Shown one piece after another: positions 7,733-16,016 of a stretch of 58,831 bases of DNA. The stretch is taken from assembly GCA_964513655.1 (NCBI GenBank), contig CAZENQ010000009.1, forward strand, positions 1 through 58,831, given 5' to 3'. The position numbers were made by a program, and so were the translations under genes. Position 1 is the stretch's first letter. Each line of letters begins with the position of its first letter. This DNA comes from G020350405 sp964513655 (GTDB taxonomy: Bacteria; Planctomycetota; Phycisphaerae; Sedimentisphaerales; Anaerobacaceae). A model generated the notes under the pieces. It saw only the letters and a program-made list of their open reading frames with translations, made no database searches and was not told the origin of the DNA.

Positions 7733-7754
7733 GCCCCACCCAAAAAGGTGGGGC
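7733..7754 (-). terminator. Intrinsic terminator after the GH42 gene
   Basis: GCCCCACC (7733-7740) pairs with GGTGGGGC (7747-7754) around the loop CAAAAA, an eight-base-pair perfect stem. Read on the minus strand it is followed by TTTCTTTTAT, a good U-rich tail, 36 bases past the GH42 stop. It may also slow plus-strand transcription from the response regulator gene. Confidence 0.8.
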
Positions 7755-7789
7755 CAAGTGCTTTGGATATTGGGGGCCGTTTGCGGATT

Positions 7790-9928
7790 TCACAGTTTTA
7801 TTATGGCGACGTCGAAGGTATCGAGTGTTATGGAGGCATCTGTTGTTGTGCCGGTGAGTAATTCGGTTTTTCCAGCAGGGACATTGACGGTTTTAGACTC
7901 CTGGGTGTGGTTGATGACAAAGAGTAGCTTTTGGCCGTTGCCCTGACGGATTGAGACTTCGACGCCGAGGGGCGGTTTTACGAGCGGCCGGATGGCTGCA
8001 TCTTCGAGGAGGTTCTTGATGAGCTGGCCGTAGAAGGCATCTTCTTTTATGACTGTGCCGGCATACCAGGCCTTGCCTTTGCCGTAGGTATTTTTGGTGA
8101 GGGCGGCGAAGGGCTTAAGGTGCCATTGGCCTTCGTAGCGGGCGAGGGTCTGTGCATTCTCAGGGGTTATCCAGTCGACATAGTTTTTGGCCGTGAAGGA
8201 GCCGGGAAAGCTGTCGGTTCCGGAGACTTTGTACTCGACCTTGTCGGCGACGGCGCTGTATTCCTCGATTTTGATACCGAGGGCTTTTGAGAGCAGGCCG
8301 GGGAGAGTTCGGTCGTGGCAGAGGTTGTTTTCGTCTTTGACGCCGACACGGCAGTCGGTAAGCAGGGTGCCACCCCGCTGAACAAAGTCGCTGAGGCTAT
8401 TAGCGATTTTGTCGGGCAGGACGTAGAGGTCAGGTGCGAGGACGAGTTTGTATTTTGATAAGTCAGCACAGGTTGGAATGAAGTCTGCGTTGACGCCCGC
8501 GCGGAACAAAGCATTGTAGTATCTGCTCATTACGGCCCTGAAGTTGTTGGCTTTGTAGCCGGGCTGGACCTGCAAGGCCCAGACGCTGTCGTAGTCATAG
8601 ATGATGGCGACATCGGACCGGACGGTCGTGCCTTCCAAATAATATTCGAGCTTGCGGTATTCTTTTGCGACCTGAGCGGCCTCTTTGTAGCGTCGGAGGG
8701 GTTTACCATCGTGGCCAAGGAGTCCGTGCCAGTACTGCTCGCGACCGGCGGTACAGGCGCGCCAGCGGAACCAGATTTGTCCGTCGGCGCCGTGTGCAAG
8801 CTGCTGGTAGCAAAACAGGCGGATTTCGCCGGGCCAGGGATTTCTTTCGAAGCTTGACCAGCCGTGCGGGCCGGCGGTCTGCTCCATAATCAGGAAGTTT
8901 TTCTGCTTCAGGCCTCGCATAAAGTCGGCAGCGGCGGCGGGGCCATAGTTTGTATAAGGCAGGCCTCCTCCCCAGATTGGATAATTGTCGAAACCGACGA
9001 AATCGAGGTCTTTTGCGAAATCATAATAGTTTATGCCTGTGTGAAAACCCATCAGGTTGTGGGTAACGAAGTGATTGGGACAGATTTCGCGAATGATTTT
9101 AATCTGGTCGGCCTGGAAGCGGACGTTCAGATGTGAGGTGAAGCGCTGCCAGTCGAGACAGGCGCTGGGATTGCTGATGGCCCATTGGCCGACTCGCTGG
9201 TCAGGGATGGTTATTTCGGCCCATGTTGTGAATTCCAATCCCCAGAAGTGGTTACCCCAGGCTCGGTTAAGCTCATCGAGTGTGCGGTATTTTTTCCTTA
9301 GCCACTCCTGGAACTCGGCACGACATATCGAACAGCGGCAGTCTGTTCCTCCGAACTCGTTGTCGGTCTGCCAGCCGATTACAACGGGGTTATCCTTGAA
9401 GTGTTCCGCCATTGCGCGTGTTATTCTCTCAGAGAGCAGGCGGTAAGTGCCGGTTGAGAAGCAGTTGTTTTTGCGTCCGCCCCAGACGATTCTGGTGCCA
9501 TCAGCCTTGGTTGCAAGCGCATCGGGGTACTTTTGGGCGAGCCATGCGGGCATTACTGCGGTTGGGGTGCAGATGATGGCGTGGATATCGTAACGGCCGA
9601 GCAGTTCGAGGACGTCGTCGAGCCAGTCGAACTCGTACTGGCCTTCCGTCGGTTCCATGTAAATCCAGGAAAACTCGGCTAAACGCACAACATTAAAGCC
9701 GGCGTCCTCCATGAGCTTGATGTCGGTTTCCCATCTTTCTCTTGGCCAGTGCTCGGGGTAGTAGTCGGCACCTATCAGGATTTGCCTGTCCGGAGGGTTG
9801 ACGTCCTGCATTTTTGGCGCGTAGCATTTCGGCTGGGCGCTTACAGATGTGCTGGTGCAGCCTGCAAGGATGGCCAGGAAGGCGGCTGCGACGATGCTGA
9901 ATGAGTAAAGACTCTTGTTGTTTTCCAT
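7790..9928 (-). CDS. GH42 beta-galactosidase, lipoprotein
   Basis: Glycoside hydrolase family 42 enzyme (712 residues, typical size), cleaving terminal beta-galactosides. An N-terminal signal ends in a lipobox LAGC with lipidated Cys24, so the enzyme is anchored outside the cytoplasm. The TIM barrel carries acid/base Glu191 (TDNEFGG) and nucleophile Glu349 (LIMEQTAG). Cys156, Cys197, Cys199 and Cys202 match the four-Cys zinc site known in GH42 enzymes such as that of Thermus A4. Trimerisation and C-terminal beta domains follow. CTCCTT on the plus strand (9935-9940) is the reverse complement of a strong AAGGAG, five to six bases from the start. It probably works with the GH2 enzyme, symporter and galactokinase farther right. 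Confidence 0.93.
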   Translation of the reverse strand: MENNKSLYSFSIVAAAFLAILAGCTSTSVSAQPKCYAPKMQDVNPPDRQILIGADYYPEHWPRERWETDIKLMEDAGFNVVRLAEFSWIYMEPTEGQYEFDWLDDVLELLGRYDIHAIICTPTAVMPAWLAQKYPDALATKADGTRIVWGGRKNNCFSTGTYRLLSERITRAMAEHFKDNPVVIGWQTDNEFGGTDCRCSICRAEFQEWLRKKYRTLDELNRAWGNHFWGLEFTTWAEITIPDQRVGQWAISNPSACLDWQRFTSHLNVRFQADQIKIIREICPNHFVTHNLMGFHTGINYYDFAKDLDFVGFDNYPIWGGGLPYTNYGPAAAADFMRGLKQKNFLIMEQTAGPHGWSSFERNPWPGEIRLFCYQQLAHGADGQIWFRWRACTAGREQYWHGLLGHDGKPLRRYKEAAQVAKEYRKLEYYLEGTTVRSDVAIIYDYDSVWALQVQPGYKANNFRAVMSRYYNALFRAGVNADFIPTCADLSKYKLVLAPDLYVLPDKIANSLSDFVQRGGTLLTDCRVGVKDENNLCHDRTLPGLLSKALGIKIEEYSAVADKVEYKVSGTDSFPGSFTAKNYVDWITPENAQTLARYEGQWHLKPFAALTKNTYGKGKAWYAGTVIKEDAFYGQLIKNLLEDAAIRPLVKPPLGVEVSIRQGNGQKLLFVINHTQESKTVNVPAGKTELLTGTTTDASITLDTFDVAIIKL

Positions 9929-10073
9929 TTTTTGCTCCTTGTACTTAGCGTATTGAGTTAATTTTTAGGGTGCTTTACAGTGATGCTTTTTGCCATTCAT
10001 CACCGGCCGGGTATTATGCGGGAGTTGGGTGTATCTTTCAAGGAATATCAGGCAAAAAATCACTCGGGCTGGG

Positions 10074-10877
10074 CTATGGTTCATAAGGGAAGTGGTCGTC
10101 GAGGGGCGATTGGGCGAGTTCGGCGAGGAATTGGCTGATGCGTTCACAGACGAGGTCGATGTAGCTGGCGCCGGCTTCTGCAGAGGCGCCAGAGGGGTCT
10201 CCGCTTGCGCAGTGGTCGTTGAGCTTAGCGAAGTCCCGGCTGGTTTGGACCCATTTTTGCTGCAGGGCTTTGAAGCGAAAGGGGCGGGCTTTTCCGTCGC
10301 CAGCGACGTCGGGCTCTATGAGGTCGGGGTAGAGTGCCATCGCTATGGATGTTTCGAACTGTCCTGCGTGGTCATCGGGCTTGGTGAAGATTTTGTCGTA
10401 GTTGTCGAGGCCTACCTTCCACCAGTCGCAGAGGAAGACGAAGATGTCCATTTCGGTTTGTATTTGGCGGATGAGCGGTTTGAATTCGTTTCCGCCGTGG
10501 CCGTTTATTATGACGATTTTTCGGATTCCGTGTTTTCGAAGCGAGACAATGATATCGCGGACGATTGCGTCGAGTGTAGTCTGTGCGATGTGTATGGTGA
10601 GCGGGTATGCGAGAAGATTGCAATCGACGCCGTAGGGTATGGCGGGAAGACATATCACGGATTGGCATTTATCCCAGGCCAGCTCGGAGCATCGGCGTGC
10701 GATGTGCGTGGTGTGGAAGAAGTCCTGTCCCTGCGGGAGGTGGCGGTTGTGTGCCTCGATGGCGCCTACGGGCAGGACGGCGACCTCGTATTTTCGCTGT
10801 GAGATGCGGTGGAGATTTGTGGTGGTCAGGTCCCACTCGTTGATTTTTTTATTATCGTCGCCCATAGGTGTTTCCAT
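10074..10877 (-). CDS. Creatininase-family metal-dependent amidohydrolase
   Basis: Cytoplasmic enzyme of 267 residues in the creatininase / creatinine amidohydrolase family. Members hydrolyse cyclic or linear amides, including creatinine and intermediates of riboflavin/F420 or mycofactocin pathways. Metal-binding and catalytic motifs are intact: PVGAIEAHNRHLP with a following QGQD, INGHGGN, and DDHAGQFETS. The start is uncertain. ATG at 10877 lacks a clear ribosome site, while the Met four codons in (10865) has GGAA six bases upstream. It follows the zinc-ribbon gene by about 100 bases on the same strand. Only a weak promoter-like pair is visible between them. The true substrate cannot be inferred from sequence. 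Confidence 0.88.
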   Translation of the reverse strand: METPMGDDNKKINEWDLTTTNLHRISQRKYEVAVLPVGAIEAHNRHLPQGQDFFHTTHIARRCSELAWDKCQSVICLPAIPYGVDCNLLAYPLTIHIAQTTLDAIVRDIIVSLRKHGIRKIVIINGHGGNEFKPLIRQIQTEMDIFVFLCDWWKVGLDNYDKIFTKPDDHAGQFETSIAMALYPDLIEPDVAGDGKARPFRFKALQQKWVQTSRDFAKLNDHCASGDPSGASAEAGASYIDLVCERISQFLAELAQSPLDDHFPYEP

Positions 10878-10978
10878 GAGAAAAATGGCCTACCGACAGA
10901 AGGCAAGCATCTGTGTTAGACACATCAGTACGTCGGTCAACAGAGGCAGTACTTTACGAGAGCGCCGGCCGCTTAAGT

Positions 10979-11506
10979 TTAGAAGGCACCCCAACGCTGT
11001 TTTCCAGGGATGTAATAGCTCGGGCAGATGAACCGGAACATACTTGAGATATTTCGAGCCCGTCTTAGCCCGGCATCGCTTTCTACCTGCATCGCTTTGA
11101 ATTTGTCTCCGAAGACCTCGTCGAAATATTCGTCGGCGGCCTGTTGTCTTTCCTGTTCGGTGTTGAACATGGAGCGAATTTGGCTTAGCTCTCCTGCGTC
11201 AAGCCAGATTCCCGCACAGCCGGGGCACTCGTCTATTGCGAGCTGCTTTTTGACACTGAAGAAGTGTCTCATCATGACGATGTCATCGCATTTGGGGCAG
11301 TTTCTTTTCCGTTCGGTGTCGACGACGAGGCTTTGGTCGCGGTCTACGTCCAGCAGTTCTTCGCCGGCGGCTTCGTGGGGCTCATCGAACTTTTTTAGTT
11401 CGAAGTTGTCGAACCAGATTCCTCCACAGCCACCTTTACAGACATCGACCGTAATGTCGTCGACGGTCATTTGCTGGAGTTGATTTGGACATGCAGGACA
11501 ATTCAT
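10979..11506 (-). CDS. Twin zf-TFIIB-type zinc-ribbon protein
   Basis: Soluble protein of 175 residues with two copies of the bacterial TFIIB-like zinc ribbon. The first (residues 1-42) has CPAC and CKGGCGGIWFDNFEL; the second (about residues 70-110) has CPKC and CPGCAGIWLDAGEL. Each repeat has four Cys ligands and the conserved GIW-D-GEL tail of the family. The C-terminal 60 residues are helical and unassigned. The family's molecular role is not established. It is often annotated as transcription-related because of the fold only. GGAGG lies ten bases before the ATG and a predicted promoter is at 11557-11585. Confidence 0.85.
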   Translation of the reverse strand: MNCPACPNQLQQMTVDDITVDVCKGGCGGIWFDNFELKKFDEPHEAAGEELLDVDRDQSLVVDTERKRNCPKCDDIVMMRHFFSVKKQLAIDECPGCAGIWLDAGELSQIRSMFNTEQERQQAADEYFDEVFGDKFKAMQVESDAGLRRARNISSMFRFICPSYYIPGKQRWGAF

Positions 11507-11556
11507 AATTTTGTGTCCTCCAAAAAAGTTCAGTATCAGCGACTTTGAGCGCGCTT

Positions 11557-11585
11557 GTTATAATTTGAATGCTCTCGGCTTGCAA
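11557..11585 (-). promoter_or_regulatory. Predicted promoter of the zinc-ribbon gene
   Basis: On the minus strand: TTGCAA (11585-11580), a 17-base spacer, TATAAC (11562-11557), about 50 bases before the start codon. Confidence 0.5.
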
Positions 11586-11653
11586 CCGGAAACCGAAGAT
11601 TCTTAAGCATTCGGGCTTTATTATTACTTCATTTGGAACCGAACATCAAGTTA

Positions 11654-12508
11654 TTACTGTGATATTTTTACGGAGACAATTTTTATATCTCTATCGCGGT
11701 CGTTAGCGATTGCGAGTACTTTACCATTTTTGTCTGCGGCGAGGCTTTGTCCGCCAAACACGTGTCCTTTCCACGGCCCGGCGGTTATTTGTCCGACGAC
11801 GTCTGTTCCGATGACGTGTGCTGAGGTTTTGCGAGCGGTGTCTGTGACTACATCTTTGAGCTTTTTGCCGTGTTCGGGCCAGTCAGGTTCCGGTCCGGCC
11901 CAGCCGTAAGGTACGAGCAGCAAGTCGGGTTTTAAATCGGCCATTCGCTTTAGTATCTTGTCGTCAAAGGTGTCGGCGCATATTAAGAGCCCGATTTTGC
12001 CGAATTTTGTTTCTACGGCGTTGACATCTTTGCCTGGTGTGTAGGGTGGCATCATCAGTTCGGTCAATATGTTGATTTTACGGTGCTTGAGGAGAATTTT
12101 GCCTTTGTCGTCGATTAGTATTGCGGAGTCGTACAGCTTGGTGCCACTTTTTTCTGCAAGGCCCACACAGAGGTAGGTTTTGTATTTTTTGGCCAGTTCG
12201 CACAGACGATTCGAGTCCTCACCGGGGATGGGGTGTGCTCTTTGGTGGGCATCAGGGTTTACCCAGCCTAAGATGACAGTCTCGGGAAAGCAGATGATAT
12301 CGGCTTGTGCGTCTTTTGCCTGGCGAATCGCGTTCTCGATGCGGATGAAATTTCCGGAGCGGTCACTATTGACTGAGAATATCTGGCACATAGCAACTCG
12401 TACGTTTTTCATTTCGGCTGGGAGCTCCTGTGCGAACAGCATTACGGCGAGCGATGCCAGTAAGAGGCTGCAAGAAATATCTTTTATTTTTGAATGGCAA
12501 TTACGCAT
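11654..12508 (-). CDS. Exported carbon-nitrogen hydrolase (nitrilase superfamily)
   Basis: Nitrilase-superfamily amidase of 284 residues with a complete Glu-Lys-Cys triad: Glu76 in FPET, Lys144 in KHRKIN and Cys177 in LLICADTFDD. An N-terminal signal peptide ending near Leu-Pro-Ala-Glu predicts export, which is unusual because most family members are cytoplasmic. The substrate is unknown; an amide or carbamoyl compound released outside the cell is possible. It starts the minus-strand run nitrilase, zinc ribbon, creatininase, GH42. The gaps of about 100-150 bases, and separate promoters for at least two of them, argue against a single tight operon. Confidence 0.85.
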   Translation of the reverse strand: MRNCHSKIKDISCSLLLASLAVMLFAQELPAEMKNVRVAMCQIFSVNSDRSGNFIRIENAIRQAKDAQADIICFPETVILGWVNPDAHQRAHPIPGEDSNRLCELAKKYKTYLCVGLAEKSGTKLYDSAILIDDKGKILLKHRKINILTELMMPPYTPGKDVNAVETKFGKIGLLICADTFDDKILKRMADLKPDLLLVPYGWAGPEPDWPEHGKKLKDVVTDTARKTSAHVIGTDVVGQITAGPWKGHVFGGQSLAADKNGKVLAIANDRDRDIKIVSVKISQ

Positions 12509-12562
12509 TATAAATCGGCGGTCAGGCTAACTGTGCGAACAGCCGGACGACTTAGGGTTACC

Positions 12563-12591
12563 TATATAGCCTAACTTGGCTGGTTCGTCAA
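12563..12591 (-). promoter_or_regulatory. Predicted promoter of the exported nitrilase gene
   Basis: On the minus strand: TTGACG (12591-12586), a 17-base spacer, TATATA (12568-12563), 55 bases before the start. It is back to back with the lacZ promoter at 12642-12669, so this divergent intergenic region could share regulation. Confidence 0.55.
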
Positions 12592-12641
12592 AAGAAAAGT
12601 GGAGGGAAAATCAAGGCTGTGTGAGGGGCAGTTAAATATCG

Positions 12642-12669
12642 TTGCGATTAGCGGGAGGTAGGATATAAT
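12642..12669 (+). promoter_or_regulatory. Predicted promoter of the GH2 beta-galactosidase
   Basis: TTGCGA (12642-12647), a 16-base spacer and a perfect TATAAT (12664-12669). After the -10 box comes GTTGGGCGATTTGG, closely resembling the bases after the -10 of the symporter promoter at 15934, which hints at common control. Confidence 0.6.
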
Positions 12670-12722
12670 GTTGGGCGATTTGGGGGAATACTAGAGTAAT
12701 TGCAGTTGTAAGGAGAACTGAG

Positions 12723-15700
12723 ATGCGAAGGTGGAAGTGTGAGTTGTTTGGAATGGGCGTGATGACGGTGGTTTTGGCGTGTTTTGCGGCGGATTTGGCG
12801 GCGGCTGTAGATTGGGAGAATCCGGAGATGATAGACAGAAACAAGGAGCCTGGACACTGTACGCTTATGCCTTATGCTGATGTTGCGACGGCAGTTGTAG
12901 GGACTCGGGAGGCTTCGCCATATCATAAGTCGCTTAACGGGTCGTGGAAGTTTAAGTGGGTGCCGAAGCCGGCAGAGAGGCCGGTGGATTTCTACAAGGC
13001 TGATTACGATGTGAGCGGGTGGGATGAGATTATCGTGCCGAGCAACTGGGAGCTGCACGGCTATGGTATTCCGACTTATACCAATGCGGCGTTTCCGTTT
13101 GCACCTGTGAATCCGAATCCGCCTCATATTCCTCACGACGATAATCCGGTGGGTTCGTATCGGACGGAGTTTACGGTGCCGTCGGGGTGGAAGGGACGGG
13201 AAGTTTTTCTGCACTTTGACGGGGTCAGGAGCGCGTTTTATCTTTGGATAAACGGTCGGGAGGTCGGTTACAGTCAGGGCAGTATGACGCCGGCTGAGTT
13301 CAATATCACGAAGTACCTGCGCAAGGGCAAAAATATCTTAGCGGCGGAGGTTTACCGTTATTCGGACGGCAGCTACCTTGAGGACCAGGACACGTGGCGG
13401 CTTAGCGGGATATACCGGGACGTGTATCTGTTCTCGACGCCGAAGGTGCATCTGCGGGATTTCTGGGTGCGGAGTGAGTTAGACGAAGAATATCGCGATG
13501 CGGTGCTGAAAGTTACAGCCACGGTTCATAATTTCGGGTCCAAGACCTCTGAACGCTGCACCGTTGATGTTACACTGCTGGATGAAGACGGTGAAGCGGT
13601 CGGCGGTGAGCCGTTGATGAGCGGCAAAGTGGGAAGGGTCGCTTTGGGCAGTGACGGTGTCACCGAAATGCAGGGCGAGGTTTCGAATCCTGACAAGTGG
13701 ACGGCTGAGACGCCGCATCTTTACACGGTTCTGTTGGTGCTGAAATACGATTCCGGCAAGGTGATAGAGGTTGAGCGGTGCAATTTCGGTTTTCGCAAGA
13801 TAGAGTTAAAGGGCGGACAGCTTCTTATCAACGGCAAAGCGGTGCTATTTAAGGGTGTTAACCGTCACGAGCATGACCCGGACCACGGCCGGGCGATACC
13901 ACTTAGCCGGATGCTGCAGGACGTAAAGCTTCTAAAGCAAAGTAATATCAATGCTGTTCGGACGTCGCATTATCCGGATGACCCGAAGTGGTACGAGCTT
14001 TGTGATAAATACGGCATTTATCTTATTGACGAGGCGAATATTGAGTCGCATGGTATAGGGTATGACCCTGACAGGACGCTTGGGAACAAGCCGGAATGGA
14101 GAACGGCTCATCTTGACCGTACTATTCGTATGGTGGAGAGGGACAAGAACCATCCGTCGGTGATACTTTGGTCTCTCGGAAATGAAGCGGGCGACGGGGT
14201 TAACTTCGACGCTACGAGCGCCTGGATTCATAAGCGAGACCCGTCGCGGCTTGTGCACTATGAACGATGCGGGGAGAGGGAGATTACCGATATAGTCTGC
14301 CCGATGTACGCTCCGATTGAGCGGTTGGTGAAGTATGCGAGTGTTGAGCAGAAGCGTCCGTTTATTCTGTGTGAGTACGCGCACGCGATGGGCAACAGCG
14401 TCGGCAATTTGCAGGACTACTGGGACGTTATAGAGAAGTACAAACATCTGCAAGGCGGTTATATATGGGACTGGGCGGACCAGGCACTTAGGAAGAAGAC
14501 TACAGGCGGGGAGGAGTTCTGGGCTTACGGCGGGGACTATGGTGATATACCGAACGATGACAATTTTGTTTGCAACGGGATTGTGCAGCCTGACCGCAAG
14601 CCGAATCCCTCGCTGTATGAAGTGAAGAAGGTCTACCAGTATATAAAGGCTGAGGCGGTTGACCTGTTGAAGGGCAAGGTTCGAATCCGGAACAAGTACG
14701 ATTTTGCCAGCCTAGACTTTGTCGACGTCGGATGGCAGTTGGAAGCCGATGGGAAGCTGGTGCAGGCGGGTTCACTTCCAAAGATGTCGCTTGGGCCGCA
14801 GGAGGAAGAGAAAGTTACGGTCGGATTTATCAAGCCGGAATTGAAACCGGATGCGGAGTACTGGCTGAAGATTGTCTTCACATTGGCAGAGGACACGCTG
14901 TGGGCGAAGCGGGGGCACGTGGTAGCCTGGGACCAATTTAAGGTGCCCTTCGATGTTCCGGTGAGTCCCGAGGTGGCGATTAGCGGGATGACGAGGGTTG
15001 AACTCGAGGACTCGGCGAAGGCAGTCGTAGTTACGGGTGAGGATTTTGTGCTTAGAGTTGGTAAGGAGAGCGGCACGATCGAGTCGTTTAAGTTTGGCGG
15101 CAAGGAGCTGATTTCGAGGGCTCTGACACCGAACTTCTGGCGAGTTCCGACGGACAACGACGAGGGCAACTGGATGCCCAGCCGTTTGAGCGTATGGCGT
15201 CAGGCTGGTCCCGGGCGTACAGTCAATAAGGTTGTGGCTAAGCAGCTGCACAGTCAGGCGGTGGAGATTACAGTTGAGTCATCGCTACCAGCAGGAGGGT
15301 GCGGCTACCGTAACGTTTACACGGTGTACGGCAGCGGGGACGTGGTTGTAGAGAGCAGTGTAGAGGCCTCGAAAGTGAAGCTGCCGAATTTGCCTCGTTT
15401 TGGTATGCAAATGGCGATGCCGGGCGAGTTTAATACGATGACGTGGTACGGGCGCGGGCCTCATGAGACGTACTGGGACCGGAAGACGGGCGCGGCTGTT
15501 GGTGAGTATAGCGGGAAGGTGGCGGAGCTGATTCACAACTATGTTCGTCCGCAGGAGAACGGGAACAGGACAGATGTACGATGGGTTTCGCTTACCAACA
15601 AAGATGGAGTTGGCTTGTTGGCTGTTGGTATGCCTTTGCTTAGCGTGAGTGCGTGGCCTTATTCGATGTGGGATTTGGAGAAGGCGCGGCATATTAATGA

Positions 15701-15902
15701 GCCTCGACACAGTGACAAGATAACGGTCAATTTGGATTATAAGCAGATGGGCGTCGGCGGTGACAACAGCTGGGGTGCGAGAACACACCCTGAGTACACA
15801 CTGGGCGCCGGGGCTTACAGTTACAAGTTCAGGCTTCGGCCTTATACACCCGCGATGGGTGATAAGCGGGAGATTGCGCGGGTTAGATTACCTGCTGATT
15901 AG
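12723..15902 (+). CDS. Exported GH2 beta-galactosidase (LacZ type)
   Basis: LacZ-type glycoside hydrolase family 2 enzyme of 1059 residues (E. coli LacZ has about 1023), plus a signal peptide ending near Ala-Ala-Ala27. Order of domains: sugar-binding jelly roll, Ig-like, TIM barrel, second Ig-like, and a large C-terminal beta-galactosidase small-chain domain. Acid/base Glu488 lies in SLGNEAGDG, and nucleophile Glu551 in FILCEYAHAMGNS. The barrel also has the metal-region FKGVNRHEHDPDHGR. AAGGAG (12711-12716) precedes the ATG. It probably hydrolyses beta-galactosides in the periplasm, and the adjacent symporter and galactokinase would take up and phosphorylate galactose. The exact substrate is not proven. 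Confidence 0.95.
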   Translation: MRRWKCELFGMGVMTVVLACFAADLAAAVDWENPEMIDRNKEPGHCTLMPYADVATAVVGTREASPYHKSLNGSWKFKWVPKPAERPVDFYKADYDVSGWDEIIVPSNWELHGYGIPTYTNAAFPFAPVNPNPPHIPHDDNPVGSYRTEFTVPSGWKGREVFLHFDGVRSAFYLWINGREVGYSQGSMTPAEFNITKYLRKGKNILAAEVYRYSDGSYLEDQDTWRLSGIYRDVYLFSTPKVHLRDFWVRSELDEEYRDAVLKVTATVHNFGSKTSERCTVDVTLLDEDGEAVGGEPLMSGKVGRVALGSDGVTEMQGEVSNPDKWTAETPHLYTVLLVLKYDSGKVIEVERCNFGFRKIELKGGQLLINGKAVLFKGVNRHEHDPDHGRAIPLSRMLQDVKLLKQSNINAVRTSHYPDDPKWYELCDKYGIYLIDEANIESHGIGYDPDRTLGNKPEWRTAHLDRTIRMVERDKNHPSVILWSLGNEAGDGVNFDATSAWIHKRDPSRLVHYERCGEREITDIVCPMYAPIERLVKYASVEQKRPFILCEYAHAMGNSVGNLQDYWDVIEKYKHLQGGYIWDWADQALRKKTTGGEEFWAYGGDYGDIPNDDNFVCNGIVQPDRKPNPSLYEVKKVYQYIKAEAVDLLKGKVRIRNKYDFASLDFVDVGWQLEADGKLVQAGSLPKMSLGPQEEEKVTVGFIKPELKPDAEYWLKIVFTLAEDTLWAKRGHVVAWDQFKVPFDVPVSPEVAISGMTRVELEDSAKAVVVTGEDFVLRVGKESGTIESFKFGGKELISRALTPNFWRVPTDNDEGNWMPSRLSVWRQAGPGRTVNKVVAKQLHSQAVEITVESSLPAGGCGYRNVYTVYGSGDVVVESSVEASKVKLPNLPRFGMQMAMPGEFNTMTWYGRGPHETYWDRKTGAAVGEYSGKVAELIHNYVRPQENGNRTDVRWVSLTNKDGVGLLAVGMPLLSVSAWPYSMWDLEKARHINEPRHSDKITVNLDYKQMGVGGDNSWGARTHPEYTLGAGAYSYKFRLRPYTPAMGDKREIARVRLPAD

Positions 15903-15911
15903 TGAATGTTG

Positions 15912-15939
15912 TTGCGGATGGTGATTTGGGCTATATAAT
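15912..15939 (+). promoter_or_regulatory. Predicted promoter of the symporter gene
   Basis: TTGCGG (15912-15917), a 16-base spacer and TATAAT (15934-15939), followed by GGCGGCGATTTGG. Layout and initial transcribed bases match the lacZ promoter. Confidence 0.6.
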
Positions 15940-16016
15940 GGCGGCGATTTGGTTGTGTTGGCTCGACGGGTGAGCCAGTTGGAAGATTAAGTCGAAGGTA
16001 AGAGAAAGGACTAATT

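Noticed and set aside
9990..10802. Long 270-codon plus-strand open frame opposite the creatininase gene
   Set aside because: It covers the creatininase-family gene on the other strand, whose motifs are unmistakable, and shows no protein-like features.
10878..10978. Promoter for the creatininase gene (TTGACC-N16-TAACAC)
   Set aside because: The -10 matches only three of six positions, so it is too weak to list.
14680..14700. tRNA T-arm-like GGTTCGAATCC near 14684
   Set aside because: It is inside the lacZ-type coding frame and no tRNA cloverleaf can be built.
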